NCBI RefSeq assembly: GCF_004343585.1
Contig: NZ_SLYW01000004.1
Span: 431,497-495,496, forward strand
Length of the DNA stretch: 64,000 bases
Origin: Neorhizobium sp. JUb45
Lineage (GTDB): Bacteria > Pseudomonadota > Alphaproteobacteria > Rhizobiales > Rhizobiaceae
Direction: 5' to 3'
Of the stretch, positions 44,675 through 52,735 are shown one piece after another (the first letter of the stretch is position 1; every line of letters begins with the position of its first letter). A program made the translations under genes and the position numbers. Below the pieces are notes generated by a model. That model was not told the origin of the DNA and searched no databases. It was given only the letters and a program-made list of their open reading frames with translations.

Positions 44675-45076
44675 ATGAGTGCTCCTGAGCTGACCCATCC
44701 GACGCTGAAAGACCTGAAGTTCGAGATTGGGCAGGTGCTGGTCGGCTGGTCGTTTCTTGAAAACACGATGCGAGGGCAGTCGAAGCGAGCTGGTCTTCAA
44801 AAGAAGATTATGAAGGGGCCTGTGATCGTTCACTGGCGCACATATCCAGACCGAGCTGAAGAGCTTCTCAAGCCGATTGAAAAAGTGGCTCGTGTAAGAA
44901 ATCTTCTCGCTCACTGTATCTATTCGCTTTCCGCCGACCCATGGACTGCTAACAGCGCGGTAATAGTCTGCGTTGCACCAGACGGCACAAAACACTCATT
45001 GAATATAGAAGATTTACAAGAAACGTGTACCGAGTTGAGCAAGCTAATGGTCACTCCGATCCGGCTATATTCGTAA
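44675..45076 (+). CDS. HEPN-like small protein
   Basis: 133 residues, start ATG 44675. Helical throughout its first 90 residues: 'LKFEIGQVLVGWSFLENTMRGQ', then 'LLKPIEKVARVRNLLAHCIYSL' with RNLLAH, fitting the Rx4-6H motif of HEPN ribonucleases and related nucleotidyltransferase-partner domains. No MNT-type antitoxin partner adjoins it. The gene ends 26 bases inside the 3' end of the convergent traG. The HEPN assignment rests on the motif and helical context only. Confidence 0.55.
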   Translation: MSAPELTHPTLKDLKFEIGQVLVGWSFLENTMRGQSKRAGLQKKIMKGPVIVHWRTYPDRAEELLKPIEKVARVRNLLAHCIYSLSADPWTANSAVIVCVAPDGTKHSLNIEDLQETCTELSKLMVTPIRLYS

Positions 45077-46637
45077 ACAATCCGCTGAACTCGCAGTCCT
45101 CAAAATATCTCAGTTTCTTCGCCCAAACCGGTCGTAGCCCTTGCCGTAGAAGGATCATCCGATCGCCCGGCAACCTCATGATCTCATCCGGGTTGATCAG
45201 ATCCCGCGCCGAAATATGCTGCGAGGTCGAGGTCTTTCCTTCGCCCCAGGATTGCGTCGTATACACCGCATCCGTCTTGCCGATCGCTTTGCCGACGAGC
45301 TCGGCCGTTTCCACGTCATTGACCCCGAACACTTGGCACACGGCCGCATTCGATAGAAACGTGCCGGCGCGCTTCCCATAGGCTGCCCGTAGCTGATGGA
45401 TATCCTGCAGGATCGGCCAGAGCTGCACGCCGTAACCGGCCATCAGGCCCATAGCACGCTCGACCGAGGCGAGGTGGCCGAGAGCGGCAAACTCGTCGAG
45501 AAGATAAAGCACCGGCTGGCGGGGCGTGGTGGCATTGCGTGCCATGTCGGTCAGGCTCTGGGTGATCAGCAGCCGCAGCCATCGCGAATAAGTCGACAAG
45601 CGGTCCGGCGGCAGCACCAAAAACACTGAAGCGTTCCGTCGCTTGAGATCCGAGAACGCAAAATCCGACCGCGCCATCACTGCGGTCATGCGTGGGCTGT
45701 CGAGGAAATGCGTGTGCCGCTGCGCCGCCGACAACACGCCGGAGGCCTCGCGATCGGACTTGCCGAGATGCCTGTTGGCCGCACGCGCGACCAGACCGTT
45801 GCAGTCCGGCATGACCTGCATGTCCGTGAGCAGTGCTGCGAACGCTTGCGGCGCCAACGTCAGATGTTTCCGCAGTGTGCTAAGATGCCGCTCGCTCGGT
45901 GGTTCGGCGGCGACGATGTGAAGAAGCAGCCCGGCAATCAGTGCCTTGGCTTCCTCGTTCCAGTGCGCATCGCCGGACATGCCCGGATCATCAACGACAA
46001 GCGCATCGGCGAGCATGCCAACATCTTCAGCGACATCCATCGCTTCAGCAGTCAGACCATCAAGCGGATTGAATGCCGAGCCCTGCCGTCCAGTGACCTC
46101 GAACGGATCGAGGTAGAAGACCGGCCCAAACATCTGGCGCGCGCGGCCGGTGACCTTGGCATTTTCGCCCTTGGGGTCGATGCAGATCACCGATCTATCC
46201 ACTGTCAGCAGATTTGGAATGATCGTGCCGACGCCCTTGCCGGTTCTGGTTGGCGCCATGGTCAGCAAATGCGCCGGCCCGTCATAACGGAGGAGATCGC
46301 CTGTCTGCGGATCACGGCCGATCAGGAGGCCATCTTTCCCGGCTGTGAGCTGTTTCCTCTCCTTTCTGTCCGCCCATCGCGCGGTCCCAAACACGGCAGG
46401 GATTGGCCCGTCCGCCATGAAGGCGGAAAGGCCGCCGAGAATGCCAAAGACCATCGGGACATACCGGGCGACCAACGCAATCGCTTCACTGATCCGTCCG
46501 GGCGCAAAATCGCCGATGACCAGGACGGCAGAATTGATCAGCAGGATCAGCGCGGAAAACACCGTTCCGATGAAGATACAGATGAGCGCGAAGAATGGCG
46601 CGGCCAACAACGACTTGACGATATGGGAAAAGCTCAT
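45051..46637 (-). CDS. traG: Type IV coupling protein TraG/VirD4
   Basis: 528 residues from ATG 46637 ('ggaagatcg' ahead), overlapping traD by 4 bases (ATGA); the longer frame is not supported. Two N-terminal membrane helices (about 10-35 and 45-75), Walker A 'APTRTGKGVGTIIPNLL', 'IDPKGENA', Walker B 'VLYLLDEFAALGHL' and 'LILQD'-like 'WPILQDIHQL'. It brings the relaxase-DNA complex to a type IV secretion channel. Somewhat shorter than Ti-plasmid TraG (about 640 residues). Last gene of the NYN-traD-traG operon. Confidence 0.92.
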   Translation of the reverse strand: MSFSHIVKSLLAAPFFALICIFIGTVFSALILLINSAVLVIGDFAPGRISEAIALVARYVPMVFGILGGLSAFMADGPIPAVFGTARWADRKERKQLTAGKDGLLIGRDPQTGDLLRYDGPAHLLTMAPTRTGKGVGTIIPNLLTVDRSVICIDPKGENAKVTGRARQMFGPVFYLDPFEVTGRQGSAFNPLDGLTAEAMDVAEDVGMLADALVVDDPGMSGDAHWNEEAKALIAGLLLHIVAAEPPSERHLSTLRKHLTLAPQAFAALLTDMQVMPDCNGLVARAANRHLGKSDREASGVLSAAQRHTHFLDSPRMTAVMARSDFAFSDLKRRNASVFLVLPPDRLSTYSRWLRLLITQSLTDMARNATTPRQPVLYLLDEFAALGHLASVERAMGLMAGYGVQLWPILQDIHQLRAAYGKRAGTFLSNAAVCQVFGVNDVETAELVGKAIGKTDAVYTTQSWGEGKTSTSQHISARDLINPDEIMRLPGDRMILLRQGLRPVWAKKLRYFEDCEFSGLFTNIAGSE

Positions 46638-46933
46638 CGATCTTCCGCCCGGTCGCTGCTCGGCTGAGCTGGTGCAGAACCGAGAATGTCGTCGAAGAGC
46701 TGGCTGTCGCCTTCCCGGGTGAGAAACCCGGGAAGCTCGGCGCGCAACCAGTCGCGCAACCGCATCGAAAAAGCCGGATCCCTGGCTTTGTCCAGCCGGT
46801 GGAGAACAAGCGCACCGATGAGGATCTTTCGCCGCGTGTCGCGGGCGCGCTCCTGTTTGCCCAGGCGCGTCATCAGCACCCGTCGCCGCTCTTCGAGTTC
46901 GGCAATCCTTTGCGAGATAGGCTTGCGGGTCAT
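46634..46933 (-). CDS. traD: Conjugal transfer protein TraD (small relaxosome accessory)
   Basis: 99 residues with 'RRRVLMTRLGKQERARDTRRKILIGALVLHRLD', the characteristic core of TraD encoded next to traG on Ti-like plasmids; the C-terminal half (residues 55-99) is longer than in Ti TraD. Overlaps both neighbours by 4 bases, implying coupled translation. Confidence 0.75.
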   Translation of the reverse strand: MTRKPISQRIAELEERRRVLMTRLGKQERARDTRRKILIGALVLHRLDKARDPAFSMRLRDWLRAELPGFLTREGDSQLFDDILGSAPAQPSSDRAEDR

Positions 46934-47820
46934 TGGCCGCCACTTTGCCGACGATCTTCAAGCGTCCGGTGATCGTCCACCGGTATCGGCACGTCCGAAT
47001 GGATCGATACGAGCCTGACGGTGATCGCCTGCATGATGTCGCCGACCCGTTCGACCTCCAGGAAGAAGCAGTCCTCCGCGAGATCGCTCAGCTTGGCATA
47101 GCCATAGTCGCGGACATCGAAACCCGGCATCTGCTTGAGGATCTGCGTACCCACAGCCCCCAGTGTCGCTCGGCCGTCCTGGTCGGCGATGGCGTAGACC
47201 GCGTGCGCGATTTCGTCGAAGACCGGGTCGTCAAACCTGCACCGTTGTTTTGCCAGCCTCTGCTGGCCGGGGGGCGGGCATACCTCCTTCGCTTTCGTCA
47301 TCACGCGCTTGTCGATCAGCGCGCGAAGCGGACTGCGGCCGGCGTCCTGCGGCTCTACACTTTCCGGCTCAGCAGATGATGGTTCCCGTGTGTCGAGGTA
47401 GACGAACCGGTCGCAGGCGGTGACGAATGAGCGGGGCGTAAGTCGCTCGCCAAAGCCGTAGACCATGACACCCTGTTCTCGGATGCGTAGGGCCAGTCGG
47501 GCGAGGGTGTCATCGCTGGATACGAGGAGGAAGCCGGAGAAGCGTCCTGTATGCAACAGGTCCATCGCATCAATGATCAACGCACCATCGGCGGCATTCC
47601 TGCCGGGGCTGTCGGTGTACTGCTGCACCGGTTGAAGGGCATAGAGCGCCAGGAATTCCTTCCAACCGTTCGGCGCTGCAATTGTCCAGTCGGTATAGAT
47701 GCGCCGAACGCCGACCGCTCCGTATTGGGTGATCTCCGAAAGAAGTGCCGGAGCAAATTTTGGCGACGTGGTGTTAGCGTCGATCATCAACGCCATTGTC
47801 GTGATATCCGAGTTGGTCAT
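46930..47820 (-). CDS. NYN-domain protein with LOTUS/OST-HTH-like C-terminus
   Basis: 296 residues, start ATG 47820 after a near-perfect aaggaggt. The N-terminal NYN (PIN-like, LabA/DUF88) domain shows 'ALMIDANTTSPK', 'NAADGALIIDAMDLLHTGRFSGFLLVSSDDTLARLALRIREQG' and 'GFGERLTPRSFVTACDRFVYLD', with the acidic residues of the nuclease site. The C-terminal about 120 residues ('VFDEIAHAVYAIADQDGRATLGAVGTQILKQMPGFDVRDYGYAKLSDLAEDCFFLEVE') match the LOTUS/OST-HTH RNA-binding fold. Likely a ribonuclease or RNA-binding protein. First gene of the traD-traG operon and divergent from traA across oriT. Confidence 0.85.
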   Translation of the reverse strand: MTNSDITTMALMIDANTTSPKFAPALLSEITQYGAVGVRRIYTDWTIAAPNGWKEFLALYALQPVQQYTDSPGRNAADGALIIDAMDLLHTGRFSGFLLVSSDDTLARLALRIREQGVMVYGFGERLTPRSFVTACDRFVYLDTREPSSAEPESVEPQDAGRSPLRALIDKRVMTKAKEVCPPPGQQRLAKQRCRFDDPVFDEIAHAVYAIADQDGRATLGAVGTQILKQMPGFDVRDYGYAKLSDLAEDCFFLEVERVGDIMQAITVRLVSIHSDVPIPVDDHRTLEDRRQSGGQ

Positions 47821-47940
47821 GCTTACCTCCTTTGGTACGCACTGAGGCTACGACGCTCAGAATTTGTCGCAATACTGTGAATCCTACAGTGTCCGCGCAG
47901 CGGGAAGTCCCTTAACGATGAGAGCGAAGCGAAAAGAGTT

Positions 47941-47973
47941 CCAAGGGCGCACTTACGAGTTGCTGCGCAACTC
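47941..47973. other. Origin of transfer (oriT), RSF1010/Ti type
   Basis: 'ccaagggcgcacttac' (reverse: gtaagtgcgcccttgg) matches the nick region of RSF1010 and Ti-plasmid oriT (TAAGTGCGCCCT). Next to it is a perfect 7-bp inverted repeat gagttgc-tgc-gcaactc (47957-47973). It lies 40 bases upstream of the MobA-type relaxase and between divergent transfer operons, the expected place. Confidence 0.85.
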
Positions 47974-48011
47974 AGCGCTCAAAAACGCTCTTTCCACGTC
48001 CGGAGGCGGTC

Positions 48012-51000
48012 ATGGCAATTTATCATTGCAGCATGAAGCCGGTGGCGCGCAGCGGCGGCCGCAGCGCCGTGGCGGCGGTCGCCTACCGCACCGCCAGCCG
48101 TCTTTTGAACGAACGCGACGGCCTCGTGCATGATTTTACCGCCAAACGCGGCGTCGATCATTGCGAGATCGTGCTGCCGGAAGGGGTGGAGGCGGAATGG
48201 GCAAAGGATCGGGCCACGTTGTGGAATGCGGTGGAGCGGGCGGAGAAACGCAAGGATGCCCGCGTCGCCCGCGAGTTCGAACTGGCGCTGCCGCATGAAC
48301 TGTCGCGAGAGCGGCAGATCGCGTTGACGCGCGCCTTCGCGCAAGATCTCGCCGATCGTTATGGCGCTGCCGTCGATTTTGCCATTCACCGTCCGACCGG
48401 CGATACCGACATCCGCAATGTGCATGCGCATGTGATGATGACGACGCGGGAGGTGACGCCACACGGCCTTGGCGAAAAGACCCTGATCGAGCGTGAGAAC
48501 AAATGGCTGCTCAACAACAATCAGCCGACCTCCCATATGCAGTTGCGCGATATCCGACAGTCCTGGGAGAACCATACCAATCGCGAACTGGCGCGGGCTG
48601 GCCTCGATATCCGCGTCGATCATCGCTCGCACCAGGAGCGCGGCCTTGAGATCGAGCCGACCGAGCATATGGGCGTGCATGCCTCGCAGATGGACCGGCG
48701 CGGGCTTGGCGTATCGCGTGCCCGCAACGAGGCAGCGGCGGCGAAGAAGAACGCTGCACTGATCCGTGAAAAACCGGAGCAGGCGCTGACACTGATCACC
48801 GGCGAAAAGAGCGTGTTCGATCGCCATGACGTGGCGCGCATGCTGCATCGTTACATCGATGATGGTCAGGAATTCCAGAATGCCTTTGCAGCCGTCATGG
48901 CGTCGCCTGCACTGGTCGAGCTGCGGCCGGAACACGAGGGCGAACTGGCGCGCTATTCGACAAAGGAGATGGTGGAGATCGAACACACCATGGCGTCGCG
49001 CGCATCTGAGATGGGGGGTGCACAACGCCATGGTGTCAACGTCGAAAACGTCGCGGCCGCTCTGGGCGTACAGGATGATGCAATCAAGGCGAGCGTTGTC
49101 ACGTCGCTTCAACAGAGCGTGAACGATGGGCGCATCTCTGAACAGGATCGTGATCGCCACGTCGCCAGTGCCGGCTTGAGCCAGGAACAGCGTGCTGCTG
49201 TCGAGCACATCACCGGGCCAGAGCAGATCGCTGCCGTTGTTGGCTTTGCGGGTGCCGGTAAATCGACCATGCTGGCGGCGGCGCGTAATGCCTGGGAGCG
49301 TCAGGGATATCGCGTACATGGTGCGGCACTGGCCGGCAAGGCGGCCGAGGGCTTGGAAGAATCGTCCGGCATCGCTTCGCGCACATTGGCCTCATGGGAT
49401 TACGGCTGGCAGCGGAGCAGGGGCGAGCTCGGACCGCAGGACATCTTTGTCATTGATGAGGCCGGCATGGTCAGCAGCCGGCAGTTGGCGATGTTCGTCG
49501 GCGAGGTGCAGGCGAAGGGTGCCAAGCTCGTTCTGGTCGGCGATCATGAACAATTACAGGCGATCGGCGCCGGTTCGCCATTCCGGGCAATCGTCGAGCA
49601 GGTTGGCGCGGTCGAGCTTTCGGAAATCCGTCGGCAGAAACAGGAATGGCAGCGGGAGGCATCAACGGCGTTTGCCACCCATCGGACGGAGGAGGGGCTG
49701 GAGAAGTACGACGAGCGCGGCGACGTGCGTTTCCTTGCCGATCGTGATGCGGCGCGGGCGGAGCTCGTGTCCGATTATCTTGCCGATCGCGATAAGCGTC
49801 CGGCGGGGTCACGCATCGCTCTGGCGCATCGTCGTATCGATGTCAGGGCCATCAATGCCGACATCCGCCAAGCGCTGCAGGAGAACGGCAAGCTGGCGCG
49901 AGGAGGTGACGGGGATCCGGGGCAGGATAGCAAGCTGGGATCAGAACGCACCTACCAGACCAATGACGGCGAACGTTTATTCGCGCCCGGTGACCGCATC
50001 GTTCTTCTCGAGAACAATCGCGACCTCGGTGTGAAGAATGGCATGCTGGGAACGGTCTTTGCCGTCGAGCCCAACGCAATACAAATGCGGCTCGACGGCA
50101 ACGGGCTGAACCCGACCCGTGACGTCACGTTACCGGTCAAAGGTTACCAGGCCTTTGACCATGGCTATGCGACCACCATCCACAAGGCGCAGGGCGCGAC
50201 GGTCGACAGGGCATTCGTCATGGCATCGGCGACCATGGATCGTCATCTGACCTATGTCGCCATGACCCGCCATCGCGACGAGGTCCGTCTCTATGCGGGG
50301 CAGGATGAGCTGAAGGATATGAAAGCGCTTGGCGCCAGGCTTGGCCGCTCGGGAGCCAAGGAAATGACGCTCGACTACACCAAGGCCTTTGCCGACAGGC
50401 GCGGTCTGCTCGAAAACATCACCCGCAGCGAGATCGATGTGCGGTGTGACACGACCGGTCTGCAGGACACAAAGGCGAGCGCCGAGAAGGTCGAGCCGCT
50501 GGTGCCGGCGGTTACGCATTTCGCCAAGACAATCGAGGAGGTTGCTCAGGCGAAGGCCATTCCGCACTTGGACCGTAAGATGGAAACGGTGCGGCAGATG
50601 GCCGGCAAAGTCTATGCCGATCCTGTCGTCGTGTTCGCCGTCCTGAAGTCGATGATCATCGGGCAGGGGGGCGATATCCAGTTGCTCGGCCGTGCCACGG
50701 CGGAAGTGCCGGAACAGTTTGGGCCACTCCTTGGAAAGACCGGCATGTTCGGTGACAACGGCCAGCGCAAGGCCGCCCGTCATGCGGCCCGTGCGCTGGG
50801 CGCTCACGTTGGATTTGCCGTCGAAGCATGGGCACGGCATCTTGATCGAGAGAGGGAGAGTGAAACCTGGAAACGGGAAAAGCAGGATGTGATCGAGGTG
50901 CCGGAGCTGACGCCTCGCAGTGAGCGCATCCTCAGCGAGCTCGAGGCCAAGCCACCCGAGGAAAAGAACATGTTTCTCGCGAAGATCATGGATACGCCGG

Positions 51001-51239
51001 AGGGGAAGCAGGCGATGGACGAGGCCAACACGATCGTGTCGGCGCTACAAAAACGGTTCGGTGGTTCCGATCCGCGGGATCTGATCAGGAATACAGAGCG
51101 TCTGGATCAGAATCTTGTCGACCGCATCGGCCGGATCGTCAAGGTGGCACGCATAGCCGATCATGCTCAACGGCAGGAACTGTCGCGCCGCTATGATTTG
51201 GCTCGGAGGCTCGGCAAAGGTTTGAGTTTGGGGTTTTGA
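48012..51239 (+). CDS. traA: Ti-type conjugative relaxase/helicase TraA
   Basis: 1075 residues. N-terminal MobA/MobL relaxase (about 1-230): 'AIYHCSMKPVARSGGRSAVAAVAYRTASRL', with histidine metal motif 'DTDIRNVHAHVMMTTR'. RecD/TraI-like helicase (about 380-760): 'VVGFAGAGKSTMLAAARNAW' (Walker A), 'IFVIDEAGMVSSRQLAMFV' (Walker B), 'LVLVGDHEQLQAIGAGSPFRAI', 'YATTIHKAQGATVDRAFVMAS' and 'YVAMTRHRDEVRLY'. The C-terminal 250 residues are alpha-helical as in Ti TraA. Nicks oriT (just upstream) and unwinds the transferred strand. Complete length; appears functional. Confidence 0.95.
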   Translation: MAIYHCSMKPVARSGGRSAVAAVAYRTASRLLNERDGLVHDFTAKRGVDHCEIVLPEGVEAEWAKDRATLWNAVERAEKRKDARVAREFELALPHELSRERQIALTRAFAQDLADRYGAAVDFAIHRPTGDTDIRNVHAHVMMTTREVTPHGLGEKTLIERENKWLLNNNQPTSHMQLRDIRQSWENHTNRELARAGLDIRVDHRSHQERGLEIEPTEHMGVHASQMDRRGLGVSRARNEAAAAKKNAALIREKPEQALTLITGEKSVFDRHDVARMLHRYIDDGQEFQNAFAAVMASPALVELRPEHEGELARYSTKEMVEIEHTMASRASEMGGAQRHGVNVENVAAALGVQDDAIKASVVTSLQQSVNDGRISEQDRDRHVASAGLSQEQRAAVEHITGPEQIAAVVGFAGAGKSTMLAAARNAWERQGYRVHGAALAGKAAEGLEESSGIASRTLASWDYGWQRSRGELGPQDIFVIDEAGMVSSRQLAMFVGEVQAKGAKLVLVGDHEQLQAIGAGSPFRAIVEQVGAVELSEIRRQKQEWQREASTAFATHRTEEGLEKYDERGDVRFLADRDAARAELVSDYLADRDKRPAGSRIALAHRRIDVRAINADIRQALQENGKLARGGDGDPGQDSKLGSERTYQTNDGERLFAPGDRIVLLENNRDLGVKNGMLGTVFAVEPNAIQMRLDGNGLNPTRDVTLPVKGYQAFDHGYATTIHKAQGATVDRAFVMASATMDRHLTYVAMTRHRDEVRLYAGQDELKDMKALGARLGRSGAKEMTLDYTKAFADRRGLLENITRSEIDVRCDTTGLQDTKASAEKVEPLVPAVTHFAKTIEEVAQAKAIPHLDRKMETVRQMAGKVYADPVVVFAVLKSMIIGQGGDIQLLGRATAEVPEQFGPLLGKTGMFGDNGQRKAARHAARALGAHVGFAVEAWARHLDRERESETWKREKQDVIEVPELTPRSERILSELEAKPPEEKNMFLAKIMDTPEGKQAMDEANTIVSALQKRFGGSDPRDLIRNTERLDQNLVDRIGRIVKVARIADHAQRQELSRRYDLARRLGKGLSLGF

Positions 51240-51254
51240 TCGATGGACGCTCAG

Positions 51255-51506
51255 TCAGGCAGAACCGAGAAGCTTCTCCGGAACCCAGACGGTGACGTTG
51301 AACCCGATCGCTGGATCAAAGCTCTCCGGCGCGAGCAGCGCATTGCCGTGCTCAGTGGCAAACCAATGACCTACACCGGGGTTGTAGAATTGTTCGATGA
51401 CGTCCCTGATTGTGGTGGCAGCGGCCAACGCTCCGCCATGCATCAGCTTCACCGTGTTGAGGGTGACCAATTTCCGCTTGGCCGGCGAACCGCGTTGCTG
51501 CGACAT
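51255..51506 (-). CDS. Partial copy of the AP2-type protein (C-terminal domain only)
   Basis: 83 residues. From residue 6 it repeats the last 78 residues of the upstream gene with about 75% identity ('SPAKRKLVTLNTVKLMHGGALAAATTI', 'FATEHGNALLAPESFDPAIGFNVTVWVP'). Its ATG shares one base with the stop of that gene (TGATG), so it is translated as a second cistron. Function of this domain unknown; it lacks the AP2 part. Confidence 0.65.
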   Translation of the reverse strand: MSQQRGSPAKRKLVTLNTVKLMHGGALAAATTIRDVIEQFYNPGVGHWFATEHGNALLAPESFDPAIGFNVTVWVPEKLLGSA

Positions 51507-52453
51507 CAGCGAATCAACTCCACCGGCACCCAGACGGTGACGTTGAAGCCGACGCCAGGATCAAAGCTCTCCCGCGCCAGCAGGGCGTTACCATGCTCCT
51601 TTGCAAACCAGCGGGCAACGTCAGCGTTGTAAAACTCCTGAACAACGTCTATGATTGTGGTGGCAGCCACCAGCGCTCCGCCATGCATCATCTTTGCGGT
51701 ATTGAGGTTGACCAGCTTGCGTTTGGCGGGAGAACCACCATCGGAGACCGCCACCGCCAGCCGCGCAGGGCCGTAGCTTTTGACCCGCACTTTCAACCGG
51801 GGAGGGCGGTAGGCATCGAAGCGCGCATTGATCTCAGCGATGCGGGCAACGACCTCTTCCTCGCTGATCTGCACCTGCGGTGCCACGTCGGCAACGACGT
51901 CAAGCTGATGGTCAAAGTTTTGCCGCGTGATCTCTTCGGAATGATGGGCGAAGGCGAGATGTTTGACTGGGAGTGCCTTTAGCCAACGCATGCGCTGTCC
52001 AATCGCCATCGACTTGGCGGTCTCCTCACCCAGCCGGCCGACGGAGAAACTCTCTCGTTTCTGTCCCTCATTGGTCATCAGTGTCGCTTGCCAGACGTCA
52101 CCTTCTTCTGTTTCGACCCGACGAACTCCTGAGATGCCACTCTTGTTATTCTTGCGGATCTTGACTGCCTGTTCGAGATTGGTCGGCGGGGGCAGGGCAG
52201 TGATAATGGCATCACGATAGGCGCGTGCCTGGGCATAGGCGGCATCGGACGAACCATAGATACTGTCCTTGAACAGCCGCACGATCTTCTTGGCCCTCCG
52301 GCGCAACGCCACCGTCCAGCCACCGCCACGCCGCTCGTTTGGTTCCTCACGATTGAGTGCGTAGGTGTCGGCATCATCTGCGATTGGCGCGATCGTTTGC
52401 CTGTCGTCTTTTTTCCTGGCCAATCGTTCGCCCGCCTGTCTGACTTGCCTCAT
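51506..52453 (-). CDS. AP2-domain DNA-binding protein
   Basis: 315 residues from ATG 52453 (weak site; longer in-frame start at 52525). Basic N-terminus, then an AP2/ERF-like domain 'KIRKNNKSGISGVRRVETEEGDVWQATLMTNEGQKRESFSVGRLGEETAKSMAIGQRMRWL' (about 95-160), the type linked to homing endonucleases and integrases in bacteria. The C-terminal domain (about 225-315) is the one duplicated in the next gene. Probably sequence-specific DNA binding; role unknown. Lies between the relaxase and the T6SS cargo, convergent with traA. Confidence 0.7.
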   Translation of the reverse strand: MRQVRQAGERLARKKDDRQTIAPIADDADTYALNREEPNERRGGGWTVALRRRAKKIVRLFKDSIYGSSDAAYAQARAYRDAIITALPPPTNLEQAVKIRKNNKSGISGVRRVETEEGDVWQATLMTNEGQKRESFSVGRLGEETAKSMAIGQRMRWLKALPVKHLAFAHHSEEITRQNFDHQLDVVADVAPQVQISEEEVVARIAEINARFDAYRPPRLKVRVKSYGPARLAVAVSDGGSPAKRKLVNLNTAKMMHGGALVAATTIIDVVQEFYNADVARWFAKEHGNALLARESFDPGVGFNVTVWVPVELIR

Positions 52454-52735
52454 GCCGCACACCAATCCGAAACCGGTTCGATCGAAGCGCGGCACCAAAG
52501 ATGCCGGTCTCGCCGATTTTTGCAACAGACAATGTCCGCTTTTCGCGGCAGCCTTTGCAACTGCTAGGCTCCGTAAATTCCCCCAATCTGCGAAACCTTG
52601 CCCATTCAGGGTTGACCTGACGGAGTGCGGCTCTAGTTTTCGCGGCGATTAAGACGTGCATTTTTTCGCATCATCGGTTTCCGTTTCCTGACTCCTGTGG
52701 TGCTTTTCTTGGTTTTCAGATTGCCGGAGCCGACC
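52454..52735. promoter_or_regulatory. Divergent gap between AP2 gene and vgrG
   Basis: 280 bases of mixed composition; no gene, no clear hairpin. Contains the promoters of the AP2 pair and of the T6SS cluster by position only. Confidence 0.4.
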
